A stretch of 64,000 nucleotides of DNA from Deltaproteobacteria bacterium (lineage in GTDB: Bacteria; Desulfobacterota; Syntrophia; Syntrophales; UBA5619), in contig JAKAFS010000006.1 of the NCBI GenBank assembly GCA_021817825.1, positions 1 to 64,000 of the forward strand, in the 5' to 3' direction. Positions 1 to 8,469 of the stretch are shown piece after piece. The notes under the pieces are model-generated. The model was not told the DNA's origin, did no database searches, and saw only the letters and a list, made by a program, of their open reading frames with translations. Made by a program: the position numbers and the translations under genes. The stretch's first letter is position 1; each line of letters starts with the position of its first letter.

Positions 1-1864
1 CCAACTCCTGGAACTGAACGTCCCGCTGGTCCTGGCCTTCAACATGAGCGACGAGGCAAAGGCGCGGGGCTATGAATTCGATCTGGAGCGGCTCAGCGAA
101 ATCTTCTCGGCTCCCATTGTGCCGACCGTCGGGCACAAGGGGCAGGGGATGGCGGAACTGCTCACGGCCATTGCCGCGACCGCCGCGGCCGGGCCTAAAG
201 AGAGAGAAAAGCCCCTCGTCGATTACGGACCGGAGATCGAGGCGGAAATCGGCAAGGTCGAAAAAAGGCTCGCCGAGGTCCGCGCCGTCCGGCCGGAGCA
301 AATTCCCGCCGCGGACCGCTACAATGCCCGCCGGCTGGCCGTTGCGCTCCTGGAGGAGGATAAAGAGCTCGCGGCCGAGGTGCCGGCGCCCGAAATCCGG
401 GAACTGCTCCGGGAGAGCGCGGCGCGGATCGAAAAACGGCTGGGCGAGTCGCCGGCGACGGCGATCGCGGGGCGCCGCTACGGCGTGATCTCCGGGGCCT
501 GCCGGGAAGCGGTCCGGTCCACCATCGAACTGCGTCATACCCTCTCCGATCGGATCGATGCGGTCCTCACGAACCGCATCCTGGGGCTGCCCATTTTCCT
601 GGGGCTCATGTATCTCGTCTTTCAACTGACCTTTACCCTCGGCGAGCCCCCCATGGGGTGGATCGAAAACGGCTTTTCCTGGCTGGCGGAGCAGGTGAGC
701 CGCTGGTGGCCGGAAGGATCGGAAAGCGCCCTGCGCTCCCTGTTCCTGGACGGGATCATCGGCGGGGTCGGCGGCGTGATCGTCTTTTTGCCCAATATCC
801 TCCTGTTGTTTCTCGCCATCGCCTTTCTGGAGGACACGGGGTACATGGCCCGGGCGGCCTTCCTCATGGATCGGCTCATGCACCGGATGGGGCTCCAGGG
901 CAAGAGTTTCATCCCCATGCTCGTCGGCTTCGGTTGCTCGGTTCCGGCGATCATGGCGACCCGGACCCTGGAGAATCGGCGCGACCGCCTGGCGACCATG
1001 CTGGTCATTCCGCTGATGAGCTGCGGGGCGCGCCTGCCCATCTATGCCCTGATCATTCCGGCCTTTTTTTCCCCGATGTGGCAGGGGCCGGTGCTCTGGT
1101 TGATTTACATCATCGGCATCGCCCTGGCGGTCCTGGCGGCGAAACTGCTCCGGATGACCCTCCTGAAGGGCGAATCGGTTCCCCTGGTCATGGAACTGCC
1201 GCCCTACCGGCTGCCGACGCTGCGGGGGATCGCGGTGCACATGGGGGAGCGGGGCTGGCTCTATCTTAAGAAGGCGGGGACGGTGATCCTGGGCGTCTCC
1301 ATCCTGCTCTGGGCCATGACCAGCTATCCGCAAAAAACGGTCTTTGATCGGGATTATGAAACCGAGAGGACCCAAGCCGAGCAGGCCTATCTGCTGGACA
1401 AGGCGGAGGTTCCCTTCCGGGCGGCCTTGACGGAGCTGGAACAGGCCCAAAAGGGCGAGGAAATGGCCTATTCCCTCGCCGGCCGGATCGGACAGGCCCT
1501 GGAGCCCCTCATCCGGCCCATGGGATTTGACTGGCGGATCGGGACGGCCCTGATCGGCGCCCTGGCGGCCAAGGAGGTCTTCGTTGCCCAGTTGGGGATC
1601 GTCTACGCCCTGGGAGAGGCGGGAGAGGATTCGGCGTCGCTGCGCGCGGTACTCCGCTCCCAGTACTCTCCCCTGGTGGCCTTCTGCATCATGCTTTTTT
1701 GTTTGATCAGCGCCCCCTGCATGGCGACCATCGCCGTCTGCTGGCGGGAGAGCCAATCCTGGAAATGGGCGCTCTTTCAGCTGGGCGGGCTGACCCTCTT
1801 GGCCTACGGGATCACCGTTTTGGTCTACCAGAGCGGCCGCCTGCTGGGTATCGGTTTGGGATAG
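1..1864 (+). CDS. feoB: Ferrous iron transport protein B, 5'-truncated by window edge
   Basis: Frame is open from base 2 (QLLELNVPLVLAFNMSDEAKARG, the G4-like NMSD region of the FeoB GTPase) through a polytopic membrane domain with GFGCSVPAIMATRTLENRRDRLATMLVIPLMSCGARLPIY, typical of FeoB. Confidence 0.96.
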   Translation, partial: QLLELNVPLVLAFNMSDEAKARGYEFDLERLSEIFSAPIVPTVGHKGQGMAELLTAIAATAAAGPKEREKPLVDYGPEIEAEIGKVEKRLAEVRAVRPEQIPAADRYNARRLAVALLEEDKELAAEVPAPEIRELLRESAARIEKRLGESPATAIAGRRYGVISGACREAVRSTIELRHTLSDRIDAVLTNRILGLPIFLGLMYLVFQLTFTLGEPPMGWIENGFSWLAEQVSRWWPEGSESALRSLFLDGIIGGVGGVIVFLPNILLLFLAIAFLEDTGYMARAAFLMDRLMHRMGLQGKSFIPMLVGFGCSVPAIMATRTLENRRDRLATMLVIPLMSCGARLPIYALIIPAFFSPMWQGPVLWLIYIIGIALAVLAAKLLRMTLLKGESVPLVMELPPYRLPTLRGIAVHMGERGWLYLKKAGTVILGVSILLWAMTSYPQKTVFDRDYETERTQAEQAYLLDKAEVPFRAALTELEQAQKGEEMAYSLAGRIGQALEPLIRPMGFDWRIGTALIGALAAKEVFVAQLGIVYALGEAGEDSASLRAVLRSQYSPLVAFCIMLFCLISAPCMATIAVCWRESQSWKWALFQLGGLTLLAYGITVLVYQSGRLLGIGLG

Positions 1865-1874
1865 GAGGAAGGCC

Positions 1875-2096
1875 ATGAACGAAGATATCGTTGTTGCCCT
1901 CATCGTGGCGGTGGTGCTGCTTCTCGCCCTCCGCTCTCTCTATCGGACTGTGCGCGGGAAGGGGGTGGGATGCCGCTGTGGGGGAGGCTGCCGGGCGGCC
2001 GGCCCCTTGTCTCCGGGGGGCGACACTGGTGATGCAAAGGAGGCGCGAGGCGCAAAGATCGTCTGCAAAGGAACTTGTCGGGGTCTTGGTCATTAA
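1875..2096 (+). CDS. FeoB-associated Cys-rich small membrane protein
   Basis: 73 aa, one N-terminal TM helix followed by CRCGGGC; 10 bp downstream of feoB with RBS AGGAGG. Confidence 0.75.
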   Translation: MNEDIVVALIVAVVLLLALRSLYRTVRGKGVGCRCGGGCRAAGPLSPGGDTGDAKEARGAKIVCKGTCRGLGH

Positions 2097-2149
2097 TTGG
2101 AATATTACTGTTGTGTTAATAATATAGGAGATATGGAAAGGAGAGGTTT

Positions 2150-3352
2150 ATGAAAAAGAAGAAATGGTTGGGTGCAGTAGCGTTGCTTTTTCTGCTGGCT
2201 TCCGAGCCGGCTATGGCTGACCAGGCGGTCTCGCGGGAAGAAATCGAGACCTTGAAGGAAAAACTGAAGGTGCTGGAGGAGACGGTCGGCAAGGATGCCG
2301 AGCCGCACTGGTACGACAAGATCGATCTTTCCCTCGATGCGACGGGCGTGGTCCAGGGCACCGTGGGCGTCAAGGACCGCCTCCGTTCGGGAGGCGATCT
2401 TGCCAGCGGTACGCTGAATGTGGATCTGGAAGCGACGGCGCCGATCGTTCCTCGGGGATCGCTGTTCGTTCACTTCAAAGCCGGGGCCGGTAAAGGGCTG
2501 GACGGCGACATCCCCTCTCTGAACGGTTTCAACAACCTGGCCGTGGACAACGACAATGCCCGGCTCTGGGAAGTGTGGTACGAGCACCGATGGCTGGATG
2601 AGAAGCTCCGGTTCCGGGTGGGAAAGGTCGATCTCACGACCGATTTCGATACGAACCGGGTGGCCAATGACGACATGGAACAGTTTCTCTCCAAGGGGTT
2701 CGTGAACAATTCGGGGGTGGAATTTCCCGATCAGAACGGTCCGGGGGCCATGCTCTGGCTGGCCCCCCATCCCCTGATCGACTTAGGCGTCGGGGTGGCC
2801 GACGCCGGCGGGAACTGGGAGAATATCGACAGGCAACCCTTCGTCATTGCCGAAATCGATTTCAAGCCGCGCCTTGGCGAACGGCAGGGCAACTATCGCT
2901 TCTATGGCTGGTTCAACGGCAAGGACCACAGGGAACACAAGGATGCGGCGAAAACCCAGGAACCCAATGCCGGCTTCGGGTTCTCCTTCGACCAGGAACT
3001 GACCGAAGCGGTCACCGCTTTTGCCCGCTATGCCCGGCAGACGGACCGGGTGGCGACGGTGAGCGACGCCTGGAGCACGGGACTTGAAGTGAGCGGAAAA
3101 TGGTATGGCCGGGAGAACGACGCCCTGGGCGCGGCCTACGGCATGGCCCTTTTAGGAAAGGATTTTGAAGCGGTCTCCCTGGCCTCGGGCATCGATACCG
3201 GCCACGAGCAGCATGCCGAGGTCTATTACCGCTGGCGGATTCACGAACACCTGGACCTGTCCCCCCATGTGCAATGGGTGAAAAGCATCAACGGCGACCG
3301 CGACAATGCCGATGTCTGGGCCTTCGGCCTGCGGGCTCATCTGGATTTTTGA
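2150..3352 (+). CDS. Outer-membrane porin, carbohydrate-selective (OprB-like)
   Basis: Signal peptide, short coiled coil (REEIETLKEKLKVLEE), beta-rich body with RVGKVDLTTDFDTNRVAND and a C-terminal LRAHLDF (aromatic end). Confidence 0.75.
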   Translation: MKKKKWLGAVALLFLLASEPAMADQAVSREEIETLKEKLKVLEETVGKDAEPHWYDKIDLSLDATGVVQGTVGVKDRLRSGGDLASGTLNVDLEATAPIVPRGSLFVHFKAGAGKGLDGDIPSLNGFNNLAVDNDNARLWEVWYEHRWLDEKLRFRVGKVDLTTDFDTNRVANDDMEQFLSKGFVNNSGVEFPDQNGPGAMLWLAPHPLIDLGVGVADAGGNWENIDRQPFVIAEIDFKPRLGERQGNYRFYGWFNGKDHREHKDAAKTQEPNAGFGFSFDQELTEAVTAFARYARQTDRVATVSDAWSTGLEVSGKWYGRENDALGAAYGMALLGKDFEAVSLASGIDTGHEQHAEVYYRWRIHEHLDLSPHVQWVKSINGDRDNADVWAFGLRAHLDF

Positions 3353-3408
3353 TGGCCCTCCAGCACCCGGGGCCCCCGTCGTTGCGGGGAGAGATGCGTT
3401 TTAGAACG

Positions 3409-3442
3409 GACAAAGGGGTATCTCCCGGGATGCCCCTTTGTC
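3409..3442 (+). terminator. Stem-loop downstream of porin gene
   Basis: GACAAAGGGGTATC...GATGCCCCTTTGTC inverted repeat; not followed by a T-run. Confidence 0.5.
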
Positions 3443-3649
3443 GTCTCAGCATGGCCGCATCAAAGCAACCGATGGGCAAAGGCGATCGGCGAATTGCCGT
3501 TTTGCCCGATGCTAGCTAACCCGACGACCATGCGGACAGGTTGTCGCGCCGCTGCGGAAAGGATATCTGGGCAAGCAAGGACCGGCATTGCGATGGCTGC
3601 CCGTGGGGAGCGGACAAAGGGGCGCGGGATTGGCGGAGCCCTTTTTTTC

Positions 3650-3678
3650 TTGACAAATTAAACAAGGTAAAATATTAT
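3650..3678 (+). promoter_or_regulatory. Sigma-70-type promoter for riboswitch-terC
   Basis: TTGACA (3650-3655), N17, TATTAT (3673-3678), immediately upstream of the riboswitch. Confidence 0.7.
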
Positions 3679-3685
3679 ATAAATT

Positions 3686-3821
3686 ATAAAGGGGAGTAGT
3701 TATCGGTCAGTGGAAAACCGACCCGGATTCCGTCAAGACGGTCGAAAGACCCGGACCCGGGGCAGATTTCTTGCCAACAAGACCTTTATCCAGGCAACGG
3801 TGCCACGGGTAAAGGTTTTTT
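3686..3821 (+). ncRNA. yybP-ykoY (Mn2+-sensing) riboswitch with overlapping intrinsic terminator
   Basis: ATAAAGGGGAGTAG ... GCCAACAAGACCTTTATCC matches the conserved ends of the yybP-ykoY aptamer. ACCTTTATCC (3782-3791) can alternatively pair with GGGTAAAGGT (3807-3816) followed by T6. It lies upstream of a TerC-family gene, the classic context. Confidence 0.88.
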
Positions 3822-3857
3822 ATTGCCCGGCGGCGCCCAAATCAAGGAGGGAGTCTT

Positions 3858-4592
3858 GTGATCGATTTAGGCTGGCTGGGGCAGATTGCGTTGACAGGGG
3901 AATTTCTTACGGCGGTGATGAGCATCGTCCTCATCGATCTGGTGCTGGCGGGCGACAATGCCGTGGTGATCGCCATGGCAGTCAAAAACCTTCCCGGCAG
4001 GCAGCGCCTCTGGGGGATCGCCCTGGGATCGGGAGGCGCCGTCCTGATTCGGGTGGCCTGCACTTTCCTGGTGGCCCAGCTGCTGAACATGCAGTTCATC
4101 AAGCTGGTAGGCGGGGTGGTGATCATCTGGATTGCGGTCAAGCTTCTGACCGAAGGAGCCAAGGAAAAGGGTTCTTGCCGGGAGTGCGGAAGCCTCTGGC
4201 AGGCATTATGGATCATCATCGTGGCGGACATGAGCATGGGTATCGACAACATGCTCGCCGTCGGCGCTGCCAGCAAGGGCAATCTCTTCCTGCTCCTCTT
4301 TGGCCTCATGCTCTCGATCCCCCTGGTGGTGTTCATGAGCAACCTGCTTTCCAGACTGATGGATCGGTATCCGCTCATCCTCTGGGCCGGTGCGGCGATT
4401 CTGGGAAAAGTGGGCGGGGAGATGATCATTACCGATCCCTGGGTTCGCAGCCTACTGAACCCGCCCCTGTGGGTCGAGTATGCCGTGATGGCCCTCTTTG
4501 TCGCCTTTGTCTGCGGGCTGAGCAAGTGGATCGCCACTCGCTCCCGGGGCTCCCTTCCGGAACAGGACGCTGCCGTGGAGGAGGGGGCTTGA
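3858..4592 (+). CDS. TerC family integral membrane protein (YjbE-type, putative metal exporter)
   Basis: SIVLIDLVLAGDNAVVIAMAV and DMSMGIDNMLAVGAAS motifs; GTG start after AAGGAGG. Confidence 0.9.
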   Translation: MIDLGWLGQIALTGEFLTAVMSIVLIDLVLAGDNAVVIAMAVKNLPGRQRLWGIALGSGGAVLIRVACTFLVAQLLNMQFIKLVGGVVIIWIAVKLLTEGAKEKGSCRECGSLWQALWIIIVADMSMGIDNMLAVGAASKGNLFLLLFGLMLSIPLVVFMSNLLSRLMDRYPLILWAGAAILGKVGGEMIITDPWVRSLLNPPLWVEYAVMALFVAFVCGLSKWIATRSRGSLPEQDAAVEEGA

Positions 4593-4689
4593 TGATCCCG
4601 AAGGGCTGAGAAGGACAAAAAAGGGATTCGCGCGCTATTTTGCAAGGGTGATGGAGAAATGAACGATATTTTTTAACGGAGGCAGCGGA

Positions 4690-5118
4690 ATGAAAAGACA
4701 GATGGTCAAGGTACTTGCGGTCATGGCGGTTGTGATGTTGATGGGCATGACCGTCCTGGAGTTGAGCGCCCAGGCAAGGGTCGGAGGCGGACGGTCTTTC
4801 GGCAGCCGTGGTTCGCGCAGCTATTCGACTCCGGCCGGCCCTTCTGCCCAGCAGAGCCAGTCGCGGCAGCCGTACGCGGCACCGAACGCCGCCCAGCCGC
4901 GAACCGGCGGAGGCTTTATGAGCGGCATTGCCGGCGGGATGATGGGCGGTATGCTGGGAAGCATGCTGTTTAGCGGCGTTGCCGGCGCCGGCAATACCCC
5001 GGGAGCCGCTTCCGGCTCCGGGATCGGCCTGCTGGAAATAGTGCTCCTGGCAGGCGCAGGCTATCTTCTCTACAGGGTTATCAGGAAAAAAAGGGCGGAC
5101 GATTCCTCCCTGCGATAG
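4690..5118 (+). CDS. Short Tim44-like N-terminal-region membrane protein, no C-terminal Tim44 domain
   Basis: Signal/TM, ARVGGGRSFGSRGSRSYS, Gly/Met-rich GGMMGGMLGSMLF and a C-terminal TM; resembles the N-terminal part of Tim44-like bacterial proteins. Confidence 0.55.
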   Translation: MKRQMVKVLAVMAVVMLMGMTVLELSAQARVGGGRSFGSRGSRSYSTPAGPSAQQSQSRQPYAAPNAAQPRTGGGFMSGIAGGMMGGMLGSMLFSGVAGAGNTPGAASGSGIGLLEIVLLAGAGYLLYRVIRKKRADDSSLR

Positions 5119-5419
5119 AGGCCGAGTACCGCCGGTGCGAGAGGGCCCGCATTCCCACCCCCCTGGGGGTGTGGGCCTCCTTGCCCCGGCGTCGAACCTT
5201 CCCGCATCGATCTTGCGGGTCCCTTCCCTCCCGGCAGTGCCTCCCGTAAAAGCGGCCTGCCGCCACCATCCCGATGAACCTCTCAGTGAGAGCCGATCAA
5301 CCGGCCGCCGGCAGGGGTTATTGAACGTCGGCAGGCGATATGCTATGGGTATTCGCTCAGAAGATAACGGGGTCGCCGGGCCAGTAAATCGGTTATTTAC
5401 GGATCAGCGGAGATATCGG

Positions 5420-5764
5420 ATGAAGAAGAGGATTTCGCTCATGTTGCCCATCGTCCTTACGGCTGCGGTTGTCGCCTGCGAAGCCTCAGCGGCCACGCTC
5501 GACGTGCGGAGCGGTTGCGGGGCAGCGGTTCCGGTCTCCGTCTATGGGGAATCTTACAGTACCCCGCTCGTGACGCAGCAGGTCTGGATGAACCAGCCGT
5601 GGCAAACCACCGTGAATCCCTGTCCCAGCCGCATCGGCGTGGATGTCTCGAAGTCAGCGTCAGCGAGCAGCGTCCGGTTTTTCTATCCTTCAGTCTGCAA
5701 GACCATGCTGGTCACCATCAAGGACGGCTCTCCCGATTGCTCGGTGGAGTTCTCGGAGAAATAG
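5420..5764 (+). CDS. Small secreted protein of unknown function
   Basis: Internal ATG of ORF 5135-5764 gives MKKRISLMLPIVLTAAVVACEASAA signal peptide plus a 4-Cys mature region. Confidence 0.6.
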   Translation: MKKRISLMLPIVLTAAVVACEASAATLDVRSGCGAAVPVSVYGESYSTPLVTQQVWMNQPWQTTVNPCPSRIGVDVSKSASASSVRFFYPSVCKTMLVTIKDGSPDCSVEFSEK

Positions 5765-5830
5765 ACGACGACGACGAGAGCTTCCTGAACCATCTGCCCG
5801 GCAATGCCTCAACCCTTCCCTTTGCCAGTG

Positions 5831-5864
5831 GGACAGGGTGCCAACGTTTGTTGGCACCCTGTCC
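5831..5864 (+). terminator. Strong 15-bp perfect stem-loop (GTTT loop)
   Basis: GGACAGGGTGCCAAC GTTT GTTGGCACCCTGTCC. Confidence 0.6.
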
Positions 5865-6049
5865 ACCCAGTGGGCGGGCCGGAAGCAGAGAGGAAAAAGA
5901 ATATCCTTGCAAAATCCTTTAGATACAATATATCTTCCCTGGCACGATTGCTGAATAGGATATCGTCAGTGTGACTCATTCCGGGCTGCGTCACGCCGGA
6001 AGGAAGGGCGGGAAAAGCGCGGAAGAGGTCTTGAAAAAAGGAGCGAACG

Positions 6050-6505
6050 ATGAAAAAAGCATTGAAAGTGTTCATGATGGTGGGATTAGGCGCCGTTATT
6101 CTGCTGGGTAAGGGCAGTCTGCCGGGCGGCACCGACCGTTGGTTCGGTCTTTTTTCCGCCAGTTCCGCTCATGCCGGGGGCATTTGCTTCAATTATACGG
6201 CAGAAAAAAGAAATGCGGTGACCACGTGGTGCCGGGACAGCCAGTGCAGTTCCGAATGCTCGGGACAGGCAGCCGGTTGCCTTGCGGACTGCCAAAAAGG
6301 GTGTAACCGGTTTGTCGAAAATTTGCCCAAAGGCCCCTGGCTCGCAGGTCAATGCCATCTCGACGAGGACCAACTCGACACTGCGGATACGGCCTGTAGC
6401 GCCTCGTGCCAAACCGGCTACCCCGGTTCCGTTGCCAACGTGAAGAATTGCCAGCGCGGGTGCGAAGCTTACCGGCTCGGGTTATTCCAGAAGCGCGGCT
6501 TATAG
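6050..6505 (+). CDS. Secreted Cys-rich protein with CX3C pairs
   Basis: Signal peptide; CSSEC, CLADC, CQKGC, CSASC and CQRGC motifs in the mature region. Confidence 0.7.
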   Translation: MKKALKVFMMVGLGAVILLGKGSLPGGTDRWFGLFSASSAHAGGICFNYTAEKRNAVTTWCRDSQCSSECSGQAAGCLADCQKGCNRFVENLPKGPWLAGQCHLDEDQLDTADTACSASCQTGYPGSVANVKNCQRGCEAYRLGLFQKRGL

Positions 6506-6624
6506 AAGGGATCGGAAGAGTTGGCCCCCGGTCCGCTCGGGATAAGCGTTTATTCAGGTGCCCTATGCCGGTGAATGAGACCCGGTCGGCCCGCTGTTCA
6601 TGGAAAAAGAAGGGAGAAATCGAC

Positions 6625-6942
6625 ATGCCCATCACGAAACCGATTAGAATGGTCTTGATCCTGGCCGCCGCCCTTTTCGGATTGACCGTCGCCCCGCCGC
6701 AACCCCACGCGGCCGTCAACCAGGGGTACATCGCCTATTTCAACACCGGCTGTGCAGCCGCCACCGGGGGGGTGAGCGACCCCCAGTACCTTTCCTGCGG
6801 CGGCGTGGCCTGGGCCCTGTCCAGCGGCGGCAAATGGAAAGCGCCTTTCCAGGAGGACTGCAACGCCGCCTGCGCAAAGACCTATACGAACGAGACCCAG
6901 CGGACCAAATGCACGAACGCCTGTTTCCGGCTGACCTTGTAA
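6625..6942 (+). CDS. Secreted twin-CX3C protein
   Basis: Internal ATG of ORF 6406-6942 (MPITKPIRMVLILAAALFGLTVAPPQPHAA); YFNTGC..., CNAAC-N12-CTNAC. Confidence 0.65.
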   Translation: MPITKPIRMVLILAAALFGLTVAPPQPHAAVNQGYIAYFNTGCAAATGGVSDPQYLSCGGVAWALSSGGKWKAPFQEDCNAACAKTYTNETQRTKCTNACFRLTL

Positions 6943-7022
6943 ATCGCTCCGCCCAAGGATGGGGAAACGTTGCGCCATCCCCGGGCCAGCCGGAAACGAG
7001 GAGATCCAGAGGAGAGAGGGAG

Positions 7023-7346
7023 ATGGAGATGACGAAAAAGCAACTGAAGGTATTCCTGATGGGGGCGGCAGCCCTTTTCTGCCTGATCGCCGGTCCCCTG
7101 CCGGCCTCTGCGGCAGTCACCAACAGCGCGGCCTATTATTTCAACACGATCTGTGAAAGCGCCGCCGCGGGGCCTGAGGAAAAGACCGCCTGCCGTTCGC
7201 TCGCCCAGAGCATCGAGGCCAATAAAGCCTCCTTCACACCGATCTGTAACGACATGTGCAAGGCCTTCTACGGACAACCGACCCAAATCAACGCTTTTAA
7301 CACATGCCAGAGCGGCTGCCTCGCCCTGACCGGGACCGCCTATTGA
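7023..7346 (+). CDS. Secreted twin-CX3C protein, paralogue of the preceding CDS
   Basis: Internal ATG of ORF 6834-7346 (MEMTKKQLKVFLMGAAALFCLIAGPLPASAA); YFNTIC..., CNDMC-N15-CQSGC. Confidence 0.65.
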   Translation: MEMTKKQLKVFLMGAAALFCLIAGPLPASAAVTNSAAYYFNTICESAAAGPEEKTACRSLAQSIEANKASFTPICNDMCKAFYGQPTQINAFNTCQSGCLALTGTAY

Positions 7347-7409
7347 GCTTCGGGCAGCAATGGGGCATTTCCCCGGTATAATGCCGAAAAGGGATGATAT
7401 GCATACTTT

Positions 7410-7853
7410 ATGGAGGAAAGGATGATGAAAAAAGTCTGGCTCACGACGTTGCTTTGGGGGGCGCTTCTGCTTGCAGCTGCCACCGCGTCGGCGGCGGATC
7501 ATACCTGGAAGGTGACCCTGCCCGCTGATCTGCCCTTCAACCACTGCCACATCTTTTTTGAAAACGACGGCGGTTCCGATGTGGGCGAAAAAGAGATCGC
7601 CACCGGGAGTTCGGCAAGCTGGGGAGCCAAGACCCCCCTCAGCTATATCAGCGGCAATTGCAATGTTCTCAATCCGGGCGGAAATCAAGTATGGCGATTG
7701 CAGAGCCGGACCTGCACCGGCGTCGATTTTACCAGCGGCGTAGAGGGCGGGATTCGTTGCGAAACAAAGCTTCTGAGGCTGAAGATCTGCCCCAAGGTAG
7801 CGCTGCCCGTTGCCTTTCCCCGTGATTACCAGTATGGTTTCTGTGATGAATGA
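7410..7853 (+). CDS. Secreted Cys-containing protein of unknown function
   Basis: Signal peptide MMKKVWLTTLLWGALLLAAATASAA; several Cys in the mature region; same orientation as the Cys-rich cluster. Confidence 0.6.
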   Translation: MEERMMKKVWLTTLLWGALLLAAATASAADHTWKVTLPADLPFNHCHIFFENDGGSDVGEKEIATGSSASWGAKTPLSYISGNCNVLNPGGNQVWRLQSRTCTGVDFTSGVEGGIRCETKLLRLKICPKVALPVAFPRDYQYGFCDE

Positions 7854-8013
7854 AAGCGGTTGCCAAACCCGGCGCCGGGTAAACGGCCCGGGCCTGACGG
7901 CTGGTGGTTGGCACCGGCGGCGATTCATCGCGCTTTACATGGTTGTTGAGAATCTCAGATGGTCATCCTGAGGTTCGGCTATTCTTTAACGATTAAGATT
8001 CAGGAGGATCCAC

Positions 8014-8316
8014 ATGGTCATCGTCATCGCCAAGATCGCAGTCCAACCGGGGAAGAAGCAGGAAGTCTTTGCCCTTGCCCAAACCATCATCGCCGCCACC
8101 CGAACCGAGGAGGGGTGCATCAGCTATGAACTTCTCGACGATCCCCAGGACGCCGGCGCCTGCTCCTTTGTGGAGCGCTGGACGGACATGGACGCCCTGA
8201 AGCGCCACATGAAAACCGATCACTTCCTGAAGTGGCGCGAGGCCTCGCAGGGCCTGCTCATTGCCGGCCGGGACCAGGTCGGGATTTACCAGGCCGAAGC
8301 GTTGAAGCGGGGTTAG
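8014..8316 (+). CDS. Antibiotic biosynthesis monooxygenase (ABM) family / YgiN-like quinol monooxygenase
   Basis: MVIVIAKIAVQPGKKQEVFALAQTIIAATRTEEGCISYELLDDPQDAGACSFVERWTDMDALKRHMKTDHF is the classic ABM fold signature. Confidence 0.88.
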   Translation: MVIVIAKIAVQPGKKQEVFALAQTIIAATRTEEGCISYELLDDPQDAGACSFVERWTDMDALKRHMKTDHFLKWREASQGLLIAGRDQVGIYQAEALKRG

Positions 8317-8469
8317 GCCAGCCCTTCCGGGATGGGGCCGGTGGGCGGGCCGTTCAACCGGCGCTCCCGCCCCGCCGCCGACTCTGTGAGCCGGCAGTGC
8401 AATCGGTATTTGACAGGGATGCCCGATCTGCATATACTCCGCCATCAAATTTGTTGCGATGGTTCCCTG

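Noticed and set aside
3710-4609. 299-aa ORF starting within the riboswitch
   Set aside because: Overlaps the structured RNA and terC in another frame; low-complexity Arg/Gly-rich translation.
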